From assembly GCA_910587735.1 (NCBI GenBank), contig CAJUNT010000020.1:1-44914 (forward strand): DNA of 44,914 nucleotides, in the 5' to 3' direction. How positions within the stretch are numbered: position 1 is the first letter of the stretch; each line of letters starts with the position of its first letter. The DNA comes from an uncultured Clostridia bacterium. GTDB taxonomy: Bacteria; Bacillota; Clostridia; Lachnospirales; Anaerotignaceae. Below the pieces are notes generated by a model. It was given only the letters and a program-made list of their open reading frames with translations, searched no databases and was not told where the DNA came from. Positions 17,226-25,935 of the stretch are shown here, piece by piece. The position numbers were made by a program, and so were the translations under genes.

Positions 17226-18608
17226 TTATTCCTCCTTTTCGGAATCACTATCAATAGGATTTTCTTTTTTTATTTGTTCTGAATTTGTTTCGTCATCTGC
17301 AACAGTATTTTCTATATCACTTTGTACATTATTTTCAGCAATTTGTACTGCATCTCCATCAGAAAGATATGTCTGTCCTTTTGTAACAACATTCATACCT
17401 TCTTCTAATCCGCTTGTAATTTGTATATTTTCTCCTGTATCAATTCCTGTTGTTACTAATACTTTCTTCGCCCTTCCACTTTCCTCTATGTATACATAAA
17501 CTTCATTATCTTTTTCAATAACACAACTTCTTGGCAATACAATCGTATTTTCTGCACTTTCTTTTGTAAAAGATACTTCTCCCAACATACCTACTTTTAA
17601 TACACCATCTGCATTATTTAACTCTACTTGAACATCATATGTTCCTTGTGTATTTGCCACAGGATTAATTGTTGTAATAGTCGCTTGAAAAGGTTCTTGT
17701 GATATTGCAGAAAGTATAACATCTACTTTTTGTCCCACAGATAATGTATTAATGACTTGCTGTGTTACAGCAACATCAATTTTTACTTTGCTCATATCTG
17801 TAATAACATAAGCAGGACTTGCCTGAGAAAGTACTGTACCTGATACAATATTCTTTGCTGTAACCACACCAGAAATAGGTGCTGTTACTGTTGCATCTCC
17901 TATTGTTTTTTGAGCACTTTTAATTTGTGCTTCAATAGATGCCTTTTGTGCTACTGCGGAATTATAGGCATCTTCTGCTTTTCTCTGATTTTCTGCTGGC
18001 ATTTGATTTGCCACTAAATCATAATTCTGTTCTGCCTGAGAATAAGATAATTGCGCATTATCATAAGCTAATTGTATTTGGTCCATTTCTGTTTGCGATA
18101 ATATTCCTGCCTCAAAAAGCACTTTATTGTTTTCATAATTTGTTGTTACATTATCTAAATTTAATTTTGTACTATCTAAAGCATTTTTAGCTGCGTCAAT
18201 TTGTGACTGCATTGTTGCACCATTTACTAATTCTAAATTTGTTTTTGCTGATGTAATACTTGCTTCTACGGCAGATAAAGAGGCTCTTAGTACATTAATT
18301 TGATTTTCTACATCTGTTGTATCCATACGAAACATTACTGCACCTTTTGAAATGGTATCTCCTATATCATAATTTGCTTGTGCAACTTTTCCTCCTACAA
18401 TACTCATTACATTTGCCTGTTCATTTGGCGCAACTTTTCCAGAATAAGTATATTCACTTGTTATAGAATCGTTTGAAAGTGTTACTACCTCTATAGCACG
18501 TGCTGTTTCTTCTGGTTCTTCCACAATTTCTTCTGTTTTTGCTTTGCAGCCAACCATTGACATTGTTAGTGCTAATGCAATTAAAATGGCTGTATGTTTC
18601 TTTTTCAT
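17226..18608 (-). CDS. Lipoprotein membrane-fusion protein (HlyD/AcrA-type) of the RND pump
   Basis: A 460-residue adaptor. The N-terminus ALTMSMVGCKAK is a lipobox with Cys21, so the protein should be anchored to the outer face of the membrane. A barrel-sandwich half (SEYTYSGKVAPNEQANV) is followed by a long coiled coil (~residues 95-225), the second half (TVTAPISGVVTAKNIV) and beta-barrel and membrane-proximal domains. The C-terminus is acidic, rich in Glu, Asp and Asn. It is the expected partner of the downstream RND permease. An upstream dyad at 18682-18699 may be an operator. Confidence 0.93.
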   Translation of the reverse strand: MKKKHTAILIALALTMSMVGCKAKTEEIVEEPEETARAIEVVTLSNDSITSEYTYSGKVAPNEQANVMSIVGGKVAQANYDIGDTISKGAVMFRMDTTDVENQINVLRASLSAVEASITSAKTNLELVNGATMQSQIDAAKNALDSTKLNLDNVTTNYENNKVLFEAGILSQTEMDQIQLAYDNAQLSYSQAEQNYDLVANQMPAENQRKAEDAYNSAVAQKASIEAQIKSAQKTIGDATVTAPISGVVTAKNIVSGTVLSQASPAYVITDMSKVKIDVAVTQQVINTLSVGQKVDVILSAISQEPFQATITTINPVANTQGTYDVQVELNNADGVLKVGMLGEVSFTKESAENTIVLPRSCVIEKDNEVYVYIEESGRAKKVLVTTGIDTGENIQITSGLEEGMNVVTKGQTYLSDGDAVQIAENNVQSDIENTVADDETNSEQIKKENPIDSDSEKEE

Positions 18609-18679
18609 AATATAGCTCTCCTCCTTATACTTTTTGATATTTTATTAAATTTATATCAAAACAGCAAAATGTTGTTTTT

Positions 18680-18699
18680 TTAAAGTAACAGAATACTTT
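18680..18699 (-). promoter_or_regulatory. Operator-like dyad upstream of the adaptor gene
   Basis: AAAGTA-N6-TACTTT (18682-18699) is a symmetrical site between marR and the adaptor gene. Read towards the adaptor it contains CTGTTACTTTAA (complement of 18680-18691), the same 12 bases found ahead of the divergent ABC operon at 19408-19419. A TATAAA lies downstream at 18655-18650. Binding by the MarR protein is inference. Confidence 0.4.
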
Positions 18700-18716
18700 T
18701 TTGTATTGTATATGAT

Positions 18717-19172
18717 TCATTTAAAAACATGACTTAATTTTTCTATGCCTTGTTCTAAATCTTCCCTTTTTTCATTTGAAAGACTTTCACAATATTTTGT
18801 AAAAAACTGTAATGTTTTCTGTTCTCTTTCTTCTAAAGCAGAAATTCCTTTTTCTGTAATATATAAATAGACTTTTCTACCATCATCTCCTTTTGGAGCA
18901 GGTACTTTTTGCAATAAGTCCTCTTTTTCCATTTTAGAAAGTGTTAAAGAAATACTACTTTTACTTAAATTTAATAAATATGCTATTTGAGAAACAGAAT
19001 TAATATCCATTTTATGTATTAGCATAAGTATGATAAATTGCTGTATTGTTAAATCAATATTACTTTTACCATTGATATTAAATATTTGATTTACCATATT
19101 TTTATGCCATTGTCCCCATTGTATTTGAAAATCAAGCATTTTTTTTGCTAGTTTTTGTGAGGATTCCCCCAT
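18717..19172 (-). CDS. MarR family transcriptional regulator
   Basis: A 151-residue winged-helix regulator. The DNA-binding part is QIAYLLNLSKSSISLTLSKMEKEDLLQKV, followed by the wing KGDDGRKVYLYITEKG, flanked by the dimerisation helices usual for the family. MarR proteins commonly repress adjacent export genes and release on ligand binding. It is the first gene of the minus-strand RND operon and divergent from the ABC exporter operon, so it may control both. The ATG at 19172 is preferred to a TTG at 19181 because AAGGGGA lies about 10 bases before it. Confidence 0.9.
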   Translation of the reverse strand: MGESSQKLAKKMLDFQIQWGQWHKNMVNQIFNINGKSNIDLTIQQFIILMLIHKMDINSVSQIAYLLNLSKSSISLTLSKMEKEDLLQKVPAPKGDDGRKVYLYITEKGISALEEREQKTLQFFTKYCESLSNEKREDLEQGIEKLSHVFK

Positions 19173-19223
19173 ACTAACCAATCCCCTTTTTATTCATATT
19201 ATTATATATAAAAAACAAATATC

Positions 19224-19252
19224 ATTTTATAATAAAACTGTTTTTCTGTCAA
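19224..19252 (-). promoter_or_regulatory. Promoter of the MarR-RND operon
   Basis: On the minus strand TTGACA (19252-19247) and TAAAAT (19229-19224) are separated by 17 bases. The predicted start is near 19217, about 45 bases before the marR ATG. Confidence 0.75.
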
Positions 19253-19407
19253 TGTCATGACTTAATTTTCAAAAATATATATATTAAAACATTACGCAAA
19301 AAAATATAAAATGTTTACGTTTATTTTTAAAAAAATAAATATTACATTGCAATATTTCATTCCAAATAATACCAATATAATCGTAAGAAAATCGTAATAT
19401 ATTAAAC

Positions 19408-19431
19408 CTGTTACTTTAATAATTATGTAAC
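19408..19431 (+). promoter_or_regulatory. Operator-like dyad upstream of the ABC exporter operon
   Basis: GTTAC at 19410-19414 and GTAAC at 19427-19431 form an interrupted dyad inside CTGTTACTTTAA...ATGTAAC. The 12-base CTGTTACTTTAA also precedes the RND adaptor gene in the same orientation relative to its target and at a similar distance from a TATAAT-like hexamer. The regulator is not shown. Confidence 0.4.
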
Positions 19432-19577
19432 AAAATTAGTTTATAATAATAGTGGTTTTTTTGTATATCATGAACAAAGCATTATAAAATACTGTTTTGT
19501 ATTTATGATTGAAACTTTTTTTATGGTTTTTTCGTCTTAAAAAATAGTACAATAATATACTGGAAAGGGGGTATATT

Positions 19578-20306
19578 ATGGCAGAACAGGTTATCAAAAT
19601 CAGAAATGTTAAAAAAATATATCATATGGGCAATGAAAAAATACCTGCTATCAATAATATTAGCTTAGATATTTCTTATGGTGAAATATGTTGTTTATTG
19701 GGAAAATCTGGCTCAGGTAAATCCACATTGCTTAATCTTATTGCAGGACTAGAAAAACCTACAAAAGGCAATATTATATTTAATAAATGTCATATGGAAC
19801 GTATGAATGAAGACCAATTAGCAAAATTCAGACAACAATATGTAGGTTTTGTATTTCAATCTTATAACCTTCTTTCTACATTAACAGCATTAGAAAATGT
19901 CACATTACCTTTAATATTTCGTAAAGTACCTGCTGCGGAAAGAAATAAAAGAGCAATGAAAATGTTGGAGGCCGTAGGACTTTCAGAACGTGCTAATCAT
20001 AAACCTTCTGAAATGAGTGGTGGACAACAACAACGGGTCAGCATTGCTAGAGCATTTATAAACAGCCCTCAAGTTGTTTTTGCTGATGAGCCTACTGGAA
20101 ATCTTGACACAAAAACAACATATGAAATGATGGATTTAATCACTTCTTTAGCACAAAAAAATAGACAAACACTTGTTATTGTTACACACGATTTAGAAAT
20201 TTCAGAATATGCAGACAGAATTATACATCTTTCTGATGGTAAAATTGAAAAAATAGAACAAAATCAAAATAGAAAAAGAGTAGAAGAAAGGAGAGAAACA
20301 CAATGA
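19578..20306 (+). CDS. ABC transporter ATP-binding protein (MacB/LolD-type)
   Basis: A 242-residue ATPase with Walker A GKSGSGKST, Q-loop FVFQSYNLL, signature MSGGQQQRVSIARA, Walker B VVFADEPTGNLD and switch His in IVTHD. This is the compact MacB/FtsE-like subclass that pairs with four-TM permeases and drives mechanotransmission rather than channel transport. The gene overlaps the next start by 4 bases (ATGA). It has a strong ribosome binding site (AAAGGGGG). It is probably the energy subunit for the permease at 22503. Confidence 0.95.
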   Translation: MAEQVIKIRNVKKIYHMGNEKIPAINNISLDISYGEICCLLGKSGSGKSTLLNLIAGLEKPTKGNIIFNKCHMERMNEDQLAKFRQQYVGFVFQSYNLLSTLTALENVTLPLIFRKVPAAERNKRAMKMLEAVGLSERANHKPSEMSGGQQQRVSIARAFINSPQVVFADEPTGNLDTKTTYEMMDLITSLAQKNRQTLVIVTHDLEISEYADRIIHLSDGKIEKIEQNQNRKRVEERRETQ

Positions 20307-22516
20307 GAAAAAAGCTAACAAGTATTTTTTTATCAATACTGTTTTTATTACAAATTGTATTGATGCCAGCTACTGTTTTTGCTATAACAGATGATGATGA
20401 CAACGAATATGTAGACCCTAATGCAGCACAACCAGAAATTATATTAATCAATGGACCTGTTTATGAAGTAACAGCAGGTAAAACAAATACTGTTAAAATT
20501 AAATTACGAAATGGCAGTGCTTATGGTGCTAAGGCGATTGTGATACAACCTACATTTACAGATATTGATAATACGCCTTTTACAGTAGGTTTTGAAGGAA
20601 ATGAAAACAGACTTTCTGCATTAGCACCAAGAAGTGAAACAGAAATTGAATTAACCGTAGATGTAGAAAGAACAGCTACAACCAAAAACTATCCTGTAAC
20701 ATTAAATTACAGTTATTTTAATGCTTATAATGTTAAATTTACAGGTACCAATACAATTTATTTAAAAGTAAATAATTTATCTGGTGAACCTGATTTCAAA
20801 TTTGAAAATGTAACAATTACACCTTCCAATATAGAGGCAGGAGATACTACAACAATCACTGGACAAATTACAAATAATAATTTTATTACTATGCATGAAG
20901 TAAATTTGACATTAGAAGGACTTTCCAGCGATGGTATTAGTGTAAATAACAGTTTAGACAGTAAACATTTTTCACGTATTCCATCTGGAAGTACACAAAG
21001 CTTTTCATTTCCTTTGATTGCAGGAAGTGAAATAGCAGGAGGTACTTATCCTATTACATTAAAAATTACATATAAAGATGAGGCTGGACGTTCATATGAT
21101 AAATCTCAAAATTATTACATCAATGTAGGTGGTAGCAGTACAGAAAAACCTAGTATTGAAATTAGAAATATGACAGAACCTTCTGGCACTTATGAAGTAA
21201 ATCAAAATTTTGAAATTTCTTTCGACTTAATTAATACTGGAGAAGGGGAAGCAAAAAATATAAAAGTAACAGCATCAGGTATGGGCGAAAGTGGTGCTGT
21301 TGTACCAAAATCTACAAGCGTGAAAAATATAAAAACATTAGCACCCAATGAAACAATTCATTTTTCATTCACATTTGCAGGTACTTCTTCTGCGTCTACA
21401 CAAAATTATCCAGTAGAGTTTACTATAGAATACGAATCTTCTTCTGGAAAAGCAACTACATTGAAACAATATGCAGGTGTAAATGTATCTAATGCTAAAA
21501 AAGATAAAGAAGAGGAAGAAGACGAACAAAAAAGTAAACCTAAAATTATTGTAAGCGATTATGTTTGCGACCCACTTATTGTTATGGCGGGAAATGAATT
21601 TGACTTGACTATGACATTAATGAACAGTCATAAACAAAAATCTGTACACAATATTAAAATGTTTTTGACTATGACAGAAGAAACATCTTCTGATACAGAA
21701 AAAACAGGCAATATTTTTACACCTGTAAATAGCAGTAATACATTTTATTTTGATGATATTGTACCAAAAGGAAAAGTAGACAAAGCACTTCGTCTTTACG
21801 TTGTGCCAGATGCTCAACCAAAAACATATACATTAACTGTTAATTTTGAATATGAAGACCAAGACGGCAATGAATACACTTCTCAAGAATTATTAGGCAT
21901 TAATGTAAAACAAGTCACACAATTAGATATTGATGAATATACATTACCAGAACAAATTGAAATGGGTATGCCTGTTACAATCAATTTCAGTTATTATAAT
22001 ACTGGAAAAGTAACATTAAATAATTTAATGATACGTATTGAAGGTGATGTTCAAACAGATAATAGAAATACATACATTGGTAATTTAGAATCTGGTTCAA
22101 GTGATTATTATGAGGCAACTTTTACTGCAACAGCAACAGGAGAACTGCCTGTCAGTGTTATTGTAAGCTATGATGATGCTAGTGGAGAAACAATAGAAGA
22201 AAAACGAGATTTTATATTAAATGTAACAGAACCTATGCCCATAGAAGATATGACAGATATGGACAATATGGGTAGTGGCAATGGTATCAGCAAACCAATT
22301 ATCATAGCTACTGTGATTGGTGTCATTGTTATAATTGCTATTATTGTGGCTGTTATGATAGTAAAACACAAAAAGAAAAAAGCAGAAGAAGCATTTTTAG
22401 CAGAAGATGATGAATATGAATTTGCACCAGAAGATGTAGATTATTATGAACAAATGCCAAATACACAACAATCCTCCTCGAATCAGCAAGGACGTGATAA
22501 TAATGAGCATTTCTGA
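20303..22516 (+). CDS. Membrane-anchored CARDB/COG1361-like extracellular protein of an ABC exporter
   Basis: A 737-residue protein with signal peptide (MRKKLTSIFLSILFLLQIVL...VFA). It has several Ig-like beta domains of the CARDB/COG1361 type; repeated ends such as NYPVTLNYSYFNAY, TYPITLKITYKDEAG, NYPVEFTIEYES and TYTLTVNFEYEDQDG mark at least four to five repeats. A single TM helix lies near residues 672-694 (PIIIATVIGVIVIIAIIVAVM), followed by a basic then acidic cytoplasmic tail. It sits between the ATPase and permease genes with overlaps at both ends. In MacAB systems the equivalent gene encodes a MacA adaptor; here a different extracellular scaffold occupies that place. Its exact role is unknown. 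Confidence 0.82.
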   Translation: MRKKLTSIFLSILFLLQIVLMPATVFAITDDDDNEYVDPNAAQPEIILINGPVYEVTAGKTNTVKIKLRNGSAYGAKAIVIQPTFTDIDNTPFTVGFEGNENRLSALAPRSETEIELTVDVERTATTKNYPVTLNYSYFNAYNVKFTGTNTIYLKVNNLSGEPDFKFENVTITPSNIEAGDTTTITGQITNNNFITMHEVNLTLEGLSSDGISVNNSLDSKHFSRIPSGSTQSFSFPLIAGSEIAGGTYPITLKITYKDEAGRSYDKSQNYYINVGGSSTEKPSIEIRNMTEPSGTYEVNQNFEISFDLINTGEGEAKNIKVTASGMGESGAVVPKSTSVKNIKTLAPNETIHFSFTFAGTSSASTQNYPVEFTIEYESSSGKATTLKQYAGVNVSNAKKDKEEEEDEQKSKPKIIVSDYVCDPLIVMAGNEFDLTMTLMNSHKQKSVHNIKMFLTMTEETSSDTEKTGNIFTPVNSSNTFYFDDIVPKGKVDKALRLYVVPDAQPKTYTLTVNFEYEDQDGNEYTSQELLGINVKQVTQLDIDEYTLPEQIEMGMPVTINFSYYNTGKVTLNNLMIRIEGDVQTDNRNTYIGNLESGSSDYYEATFTATATGELPVSVIVSYDDASGETIEEKRDFILNVTEPMPIEDMTDMDNMGSGNGISKPIIIATVIGVIVIIAIIVAVMIVKHKKKKAEEAFLAEDDEYEFAPEDVDYYEQMPNTQQSSSNQQGRDNNEHF

Positions 22517-23828
22517 TATGATTAAAATGGCACTGCGTAATTTATGGAAAAGAAAATTACGAACATTTTTAACAATATTAGGTGTTGTAATCGGTACAGC
22601 ATCTATTGTAGTTATGGTATCGATTGGTATTGGCATGAATGAAAGTTTTCAAAAACAAGTAGAACAATGGGGTAGTTTGCAAGTTATTAATGTTTATACC
22701 ACTGGTAATAATGACTATTATTACGATGATAGTAATTCTATTAACAATAATAATAAAAAAGAAGCAACAGAAATTACGGTTTCTACCATAGAGGAATTTA
22801 AAAAAATACCTCATGTAGAAACCGCAACACCTGTTATAAATGAATATATGTATTTTATTGCTGGAAAATATGTTGCTGATGCCTCTATACAAGGTATTGA
22901 CCCTGCAAGTATGGAAGCTATGGGATATAAAGCAGAGCAAGGGCGTGTATTACAAGAAGGTGACAACAAAACACTTGTATTCGGTAATGATGTTATAAGT
23001 AATTTTTACAATCCAAAATTAAGCTGGAGAATGAGATATAATTCTCCAGCTCCTGAAGTAGATATATTCAATGATAAAATTATGGTAACAACAGACTATA
23101 ATTATGGTACAAAATATGCAGATAAGGCAATCAAGCCAATTAAAGTGGAAGTAGTAGGAACATTAAGCAGTGGAGGTTCTGATAGTTATACTGTATTTAT
23201 GCCTATAAAAGAATTGGAAAAAATTAAAATAGCACAATCAGAATATGAAGCAAAAAGAAACGGAAATAGAAACACGCAAAAAATAAAAAAAGGTGTTTAT
23301 CAAAGTGCTATGGTAAAAGTGGATAATATGGATAATGTAAAAGAAGTGCAAGAAAATATTAAAAATATGGGTTTTAGAGCATCTAGTTTGACAGACGAAT
23401 TGGAAACAATGAAAGAAACTACTAAAATGCTACGTATGATGTTAGGTGCAATTGGTGCAATTTCTCTTATTGTTGCAGCAATAGGGATTACAAATACTAT
23501 GGTTATGGCAATATACGAAAGAACAAGAGAAATCGGTGTTATGAAAGTAATTGGCGCATCTCTATCAGATATCAAAAAATTATTTTTGACAGAGGCAGCA
23601 TTTATAGGATTCGCAGGAGGGCTTGCAGGTATATTACTCAGTTTAGGTGCATCTAAAATAGTTAATGTATTTGCTTTGAGAACAAACAGTAATATGCTTT
23701 CCTCTATTCCTTTCTGGCTGTGTGGTGCTTCTTTAATATTTGCTACATTTATCGGTATTGCTGCTGGATATTTACCAGCAAAAAGAGCTATGAAACTAAG
23801 TGCATTATCTGCTATCAAAACAGAATAA
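22503..23828 (+). CDS. MacB-type ABC transporter permease
   Basis: A 441-residue permease with four TM helices. TM1 follows MIKMALRNLWKRKLRTFLT. A large extracytoplasmic MacB_PCD domain (~50-310) is followed by the FtsX domain with TM2-4 (GAIGAISLIVAAIGITNTM to the end). The cytoplasmic motif YERTREIGVMKVIGAS, which contacts the ATPase, is intact. The ATG at 22503 follows AAGGACGTG and overlaps the CARDB gene by 14 bases; a longer in-frame extension to 22446 only shadows that gene. With the two upstream genes it should form a tripartite exporter or mechanotransmission complex. The substrate is unknown. Confidence 0.93.
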   Translation: MSISDMIKMALRNLWKRKLRTFLTILGVVIGTASIVVMVSIGIGMNESFQKQVEQWGSLQVINVYTTGNNDYYYDDSNSINNNNKKEATEITVSTIEEFKKIPHVETATPVINEYMYFIAGKYVADASIQGIDPASMEAMGYKAEQGRVLQEGDNKTLVFGNDVISNFYNPKLSWRMRYNSPAPEVDIFNDKIMVTTDYNYGTKYADKAIKPIKVEVVGTLSSGGSDSYTVFMPIKELEKIKIAQSEYEAKRNGNRNTQKIKKGVYQSAMVKVDNMDNVKEVQENIKNMGFRASSLTDELETMKETTKMLRMMLGAIGAISLIVAAIGITNTMVMAIYERTREIGVMKVIGASLSDIKKLFLTEAAFIGFAGGLAGILLSLGASKIVNVFALRTNSNMLSSIPFWLCGASLIFATFIGIAAGYLPAKRAMKLSALSAIKTE

Positions 23829-23838
23829 ATATTGCTCA

Positions 23839-23877
23839 TAAAGGAGATAAAATTTTTTAAAAATTTTATCTCCTTTA
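23839..23877 (+). terminator. Hairpin after the ABC exporter operon
   Basis: TAAAGGAGATAAAATTT pairs with AAATTTTATCTCCTTTA. The stem is long and perfect but followed only by an AT-rich tail, not a clean T-run. Confidence 0.65.
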
Positions 23878-24023
23878 TAAATATATATCAAAAATGTTAT
23901 TGGCAATTATGAAACAATAGACAATACAGCTATTGTTATGATAATATTAAATGTGTTATCAATCACTTTACAAAATTATTTTAGTATATGATATTTCATA
24001 AATAAATATGAGGGGCGACATAA

Positions 24024-25112
24024 ATGTCATTTCATTATCATTGTTTGCAGTGCGGAAAACCTCTACACTTTCAAGGAATTTGTTCCAACTGTCAGGCAGT
24101 ACAAAAAAAGCAGCATACCTGTGCATTAACACAGGCACAAGTAAAATCAAAAATACAATATCTTTTCGAACATATTTCAGAAATATCATATCCTACAAAA
24201 CAAGCATATAAAGATTTCTGGAATTTCATCAGTTTTCGAGGAATATGCCCTCCAGAACTACAAGAAGCTGCTCTTGCAAATGCAATATATATATTACCTG
24301 AATTATATTTTCATGCCTCTAGTGATATTTGTGAAAGTTTAATATTGTCATTAATGCAAACTGAAGATATTGAAATGGGAGAACAAATTCTATACTGTAT
24401 TGCTATGATAGGGGATAAAAAAGCATTAGAAGTATTTTATAAATTGGAACAAAAGCCTCTTTATTGGTTAGAAGATATTTTGCCCTCTATATATGCTCAA
24501 TATGGCGGGTGGACATTCGATAACACAGGAAAAAAACAAGAATTGAAATATGATACTTGCTATCATATTATAGAAAACCAAAAATCAGAAAATAGCATCA
24601 TTGGTCATGTTAGAGAAGACTTTTGTGCTTATTGTGGTTGTCAATTAGTAGACATATTAATATTAGATGGCAGAGATAAAAGATTGTCCTTTTTAAATAT
24701 TGCTGGCATTATTACTGCCGCTTGTTGCCCAGAATGTGTCTGTTGTGAAACAATGTTTTGTCAATATACATTAGATGGTAAAAGTAATGTATTATTTGAT
24801 GAAACATATTGCTTAGATACTATTGAAAATACAACAGATATTGATATAATAAATCAACTACAATGTCATAATTTTATATTAAGTCAAAATAGTGTTCCTG
24901 TTTTTTATGGAGCAAATGGTAAAAATGTAAATACAATAGGAGGTTTTGCAAACTGGGGAGAAAATTGGTATTATACTACCTGTCCTAATTGTGGTAAAAC
25001 AATGAAATATTTAGCACAAATACAATGGCAAACAGTTATCAGTTTTTTTGAAGGAACACTTTATATAGAAATTTGCACCGATTGCCAAATAATATCAATG
25101 CATTGTCAATAA
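24024..25112 (+). CDS. Cys-rich zinc-ribbon protein, DUF1963-like C-terminal half
   Basis: A 362-residue cytoplasmic protein with no firm functional assignment. The N-terminus has a zinc-ribbon-like pair, C7-x2-C10 and C20-x2-C23. Residues ~35-165 are helical (HEAT-like). The second half has CAYC, CCPEC, CPNC and CTDC clusters plus NTIGGFANW and TMKYLAQIQW, which resemble DUF1963/YwqG-type proteins. Metal binding is likely from the repeated CxxC pairs; anything beyond this is unknown. GAGGGG precedes the ATG by about 8 bases. It is monocistronic, with a terminator at 25126-25158. Confidence 0.65.
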   Translation: MSFHYHCLQCGKPLHFQGICSNCQAVQKKQHTCALTQAQVKSKIQYLFEHISEISYPTKQAYKDFWNFISFRGICPPELQEAALANAIYILPELYFHASSDICESLILSLMQTEDIEMGEQILYCIAMIGDKKALEVFYKLEQKPLYWLEDILPSIYAQYGGWTFDNTGKKQELKYDTCYHIIENQKSENSIIGHVREDFCAYCGCQLVDILILDGRDKRLSFLNIAGIITAACCPECVCCETMFCQYTLDGKSNVLFDETYCLDTIENTTDIDIINQLQCHNFILSQNSVPVFYGANGKNVNTIGGFANWGENWYYTTCPNCGKTMKYLAQIQWQTVISFFEGTLYIEICTDCQIISMHCQ

Positions 25113-25125
25113 AAATATTATTTAT

Positions 25126-25163
25126 AAAGTATAGAATTGATTATATATTCTATACTTTTTTAT
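25126..25163 (+). terminator. Terminator after the Cys-rich gene
   Basis: AAAGTATAGAAT (25126-25137) pairs with ATTCTATACTTT (25147-25158), followed by a T-run. Confidence 0.85.
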
Positions 25164-25236
25164 TTGATAAAATCAATATTAATTTTTAATTAAACTTGCC
25201 GATAGAAAATATAATAAACGAAAAGGAGGTTTTTTC

Positions 25237-25899
25237 ATGGATATAAAATTAAATTCTATTACTCGTCAGATGTCTACACTACATACTGCTCATTTTGCTA
25301 AATCTGAAGAAAAAAATGATAAAACTATACTCCAATCTAACAGCGATCAAGTGACTTTTTCTCAAGAAGGACAGAAAGCTGTATCTAATCAATTAGAGAA
25401 TCTTGCAAATAAGGTAGCTGAAAAAATGAGTAGCATGACAAAAGAAGATTTTATGAAACAAGTCAAACAGCTTGAAAATAAAAATCAAAATAAATTAAAA
25501 ATAGACCCTTATAAAAAAGTTGACCCTGATGGTTCTATTGCCCGCAAAACTTATTTTGAGTCTTATTTAGGACAGTTGAAAGATACAGAAGATACGATTA
25601 AAAATTATTATACTGATGCATACAATGAAGCGACTGCTAGTGAAATTGACAGCATTACATTTATATCTGGAAAATATCTATGTACTTGGTCAGATTATTT
25701 TGACCCTAGTATGCCAGCAAAAGAACGACAATGGACACATCATCAACTTTGGGCAATGCTAACAGATTCTCATATAGCACTAAATGACCCTTATGCATTA
25801 TCGTCTTCTGGTGGACCTAAAACAGTAGAACAAATGGATAAAATTGCAAAACAAGCTGTAAAGGAGAAACTAGAAGAACTTTTGAAGGAAATGAAATAG
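25237..25899 (+). CDS. Hypothetical protein, 220 residues
   Basis: I do not recognise this protein. It has no signal peptide or TM segment. The first ~40 residues (NSITRQMSTLHTAHFAK...QVTFSQEGQKAV) are polar and probably disordered. Residues ~45-80 and the C-terminal ~25 residues are strongly charged helices that may be coiled coil. The middle contains a Trp/His-rich stretch (CTWSDYFDP, RQWTHHQLWAML). The strong ribosome binding site AAAGGAGG and a following terminator show that it is a real transcription unit. It shares no obvious link with its neighbours. Confidence 0.7.
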   Translation: MDIKLNSITRQMSTLHTAHFAKSEEKNDKTILQSNSDQVTFSQEGQKAVSNQLENLANKVAEKMSSMTKEDFMKQVKQLENKNQNKLKIDPYKKVDPDGSIARKTYFESYLGQLKDTEDTIKNYYTDAYNEATASEIDSITFISGKYLCTWSDYFDPSMPAKERQWTHHQLWAMLTDSHIALNDPYALSSSGGPKTVEQMDKIAKQAVKEKLEELLKEMK

Positions 25900-25901
25900 A
25901 A

Positions 25902-25935
25902 TAAGGCGCCGAATATCCGACGCCTTAATATATTT
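25902..25935. terminator. Bidirectional terminator between the hypothetical gene and ptsI
   Basis: TAAGGCG (25902-25908) pairs with CGCCTTA (25921-25927), followed by a T-rich tail on the plus strand. It is placed between convergent genes. Confidence 0.7.

Larger units (their letters stand above)
19173..19577. other. Divergent regulatory region between MarR-RND and ABC exporter operons
   Basis: This gene-free region is very AT-rich. It contains the minus-strand marR promoter and the GTTAC-N12-GTAAC dyad at 19410-19431. A TATAAT lies at 19442-19447, 10 bases beyond that dyad. The ABC gene ribosome binding site GGAAAGGGGG lies near 19562. No gene or riboswitch was recognised. Confidence 0.55.

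Noticed and set aside
16951..17499. 182-residue open frame on the plus strand opposite the RND permease and adaptor genes
   Set aside because: It is antisense to two clear protein families, has no ribosome binding site, and its composition mirrors the complementary coding frame.
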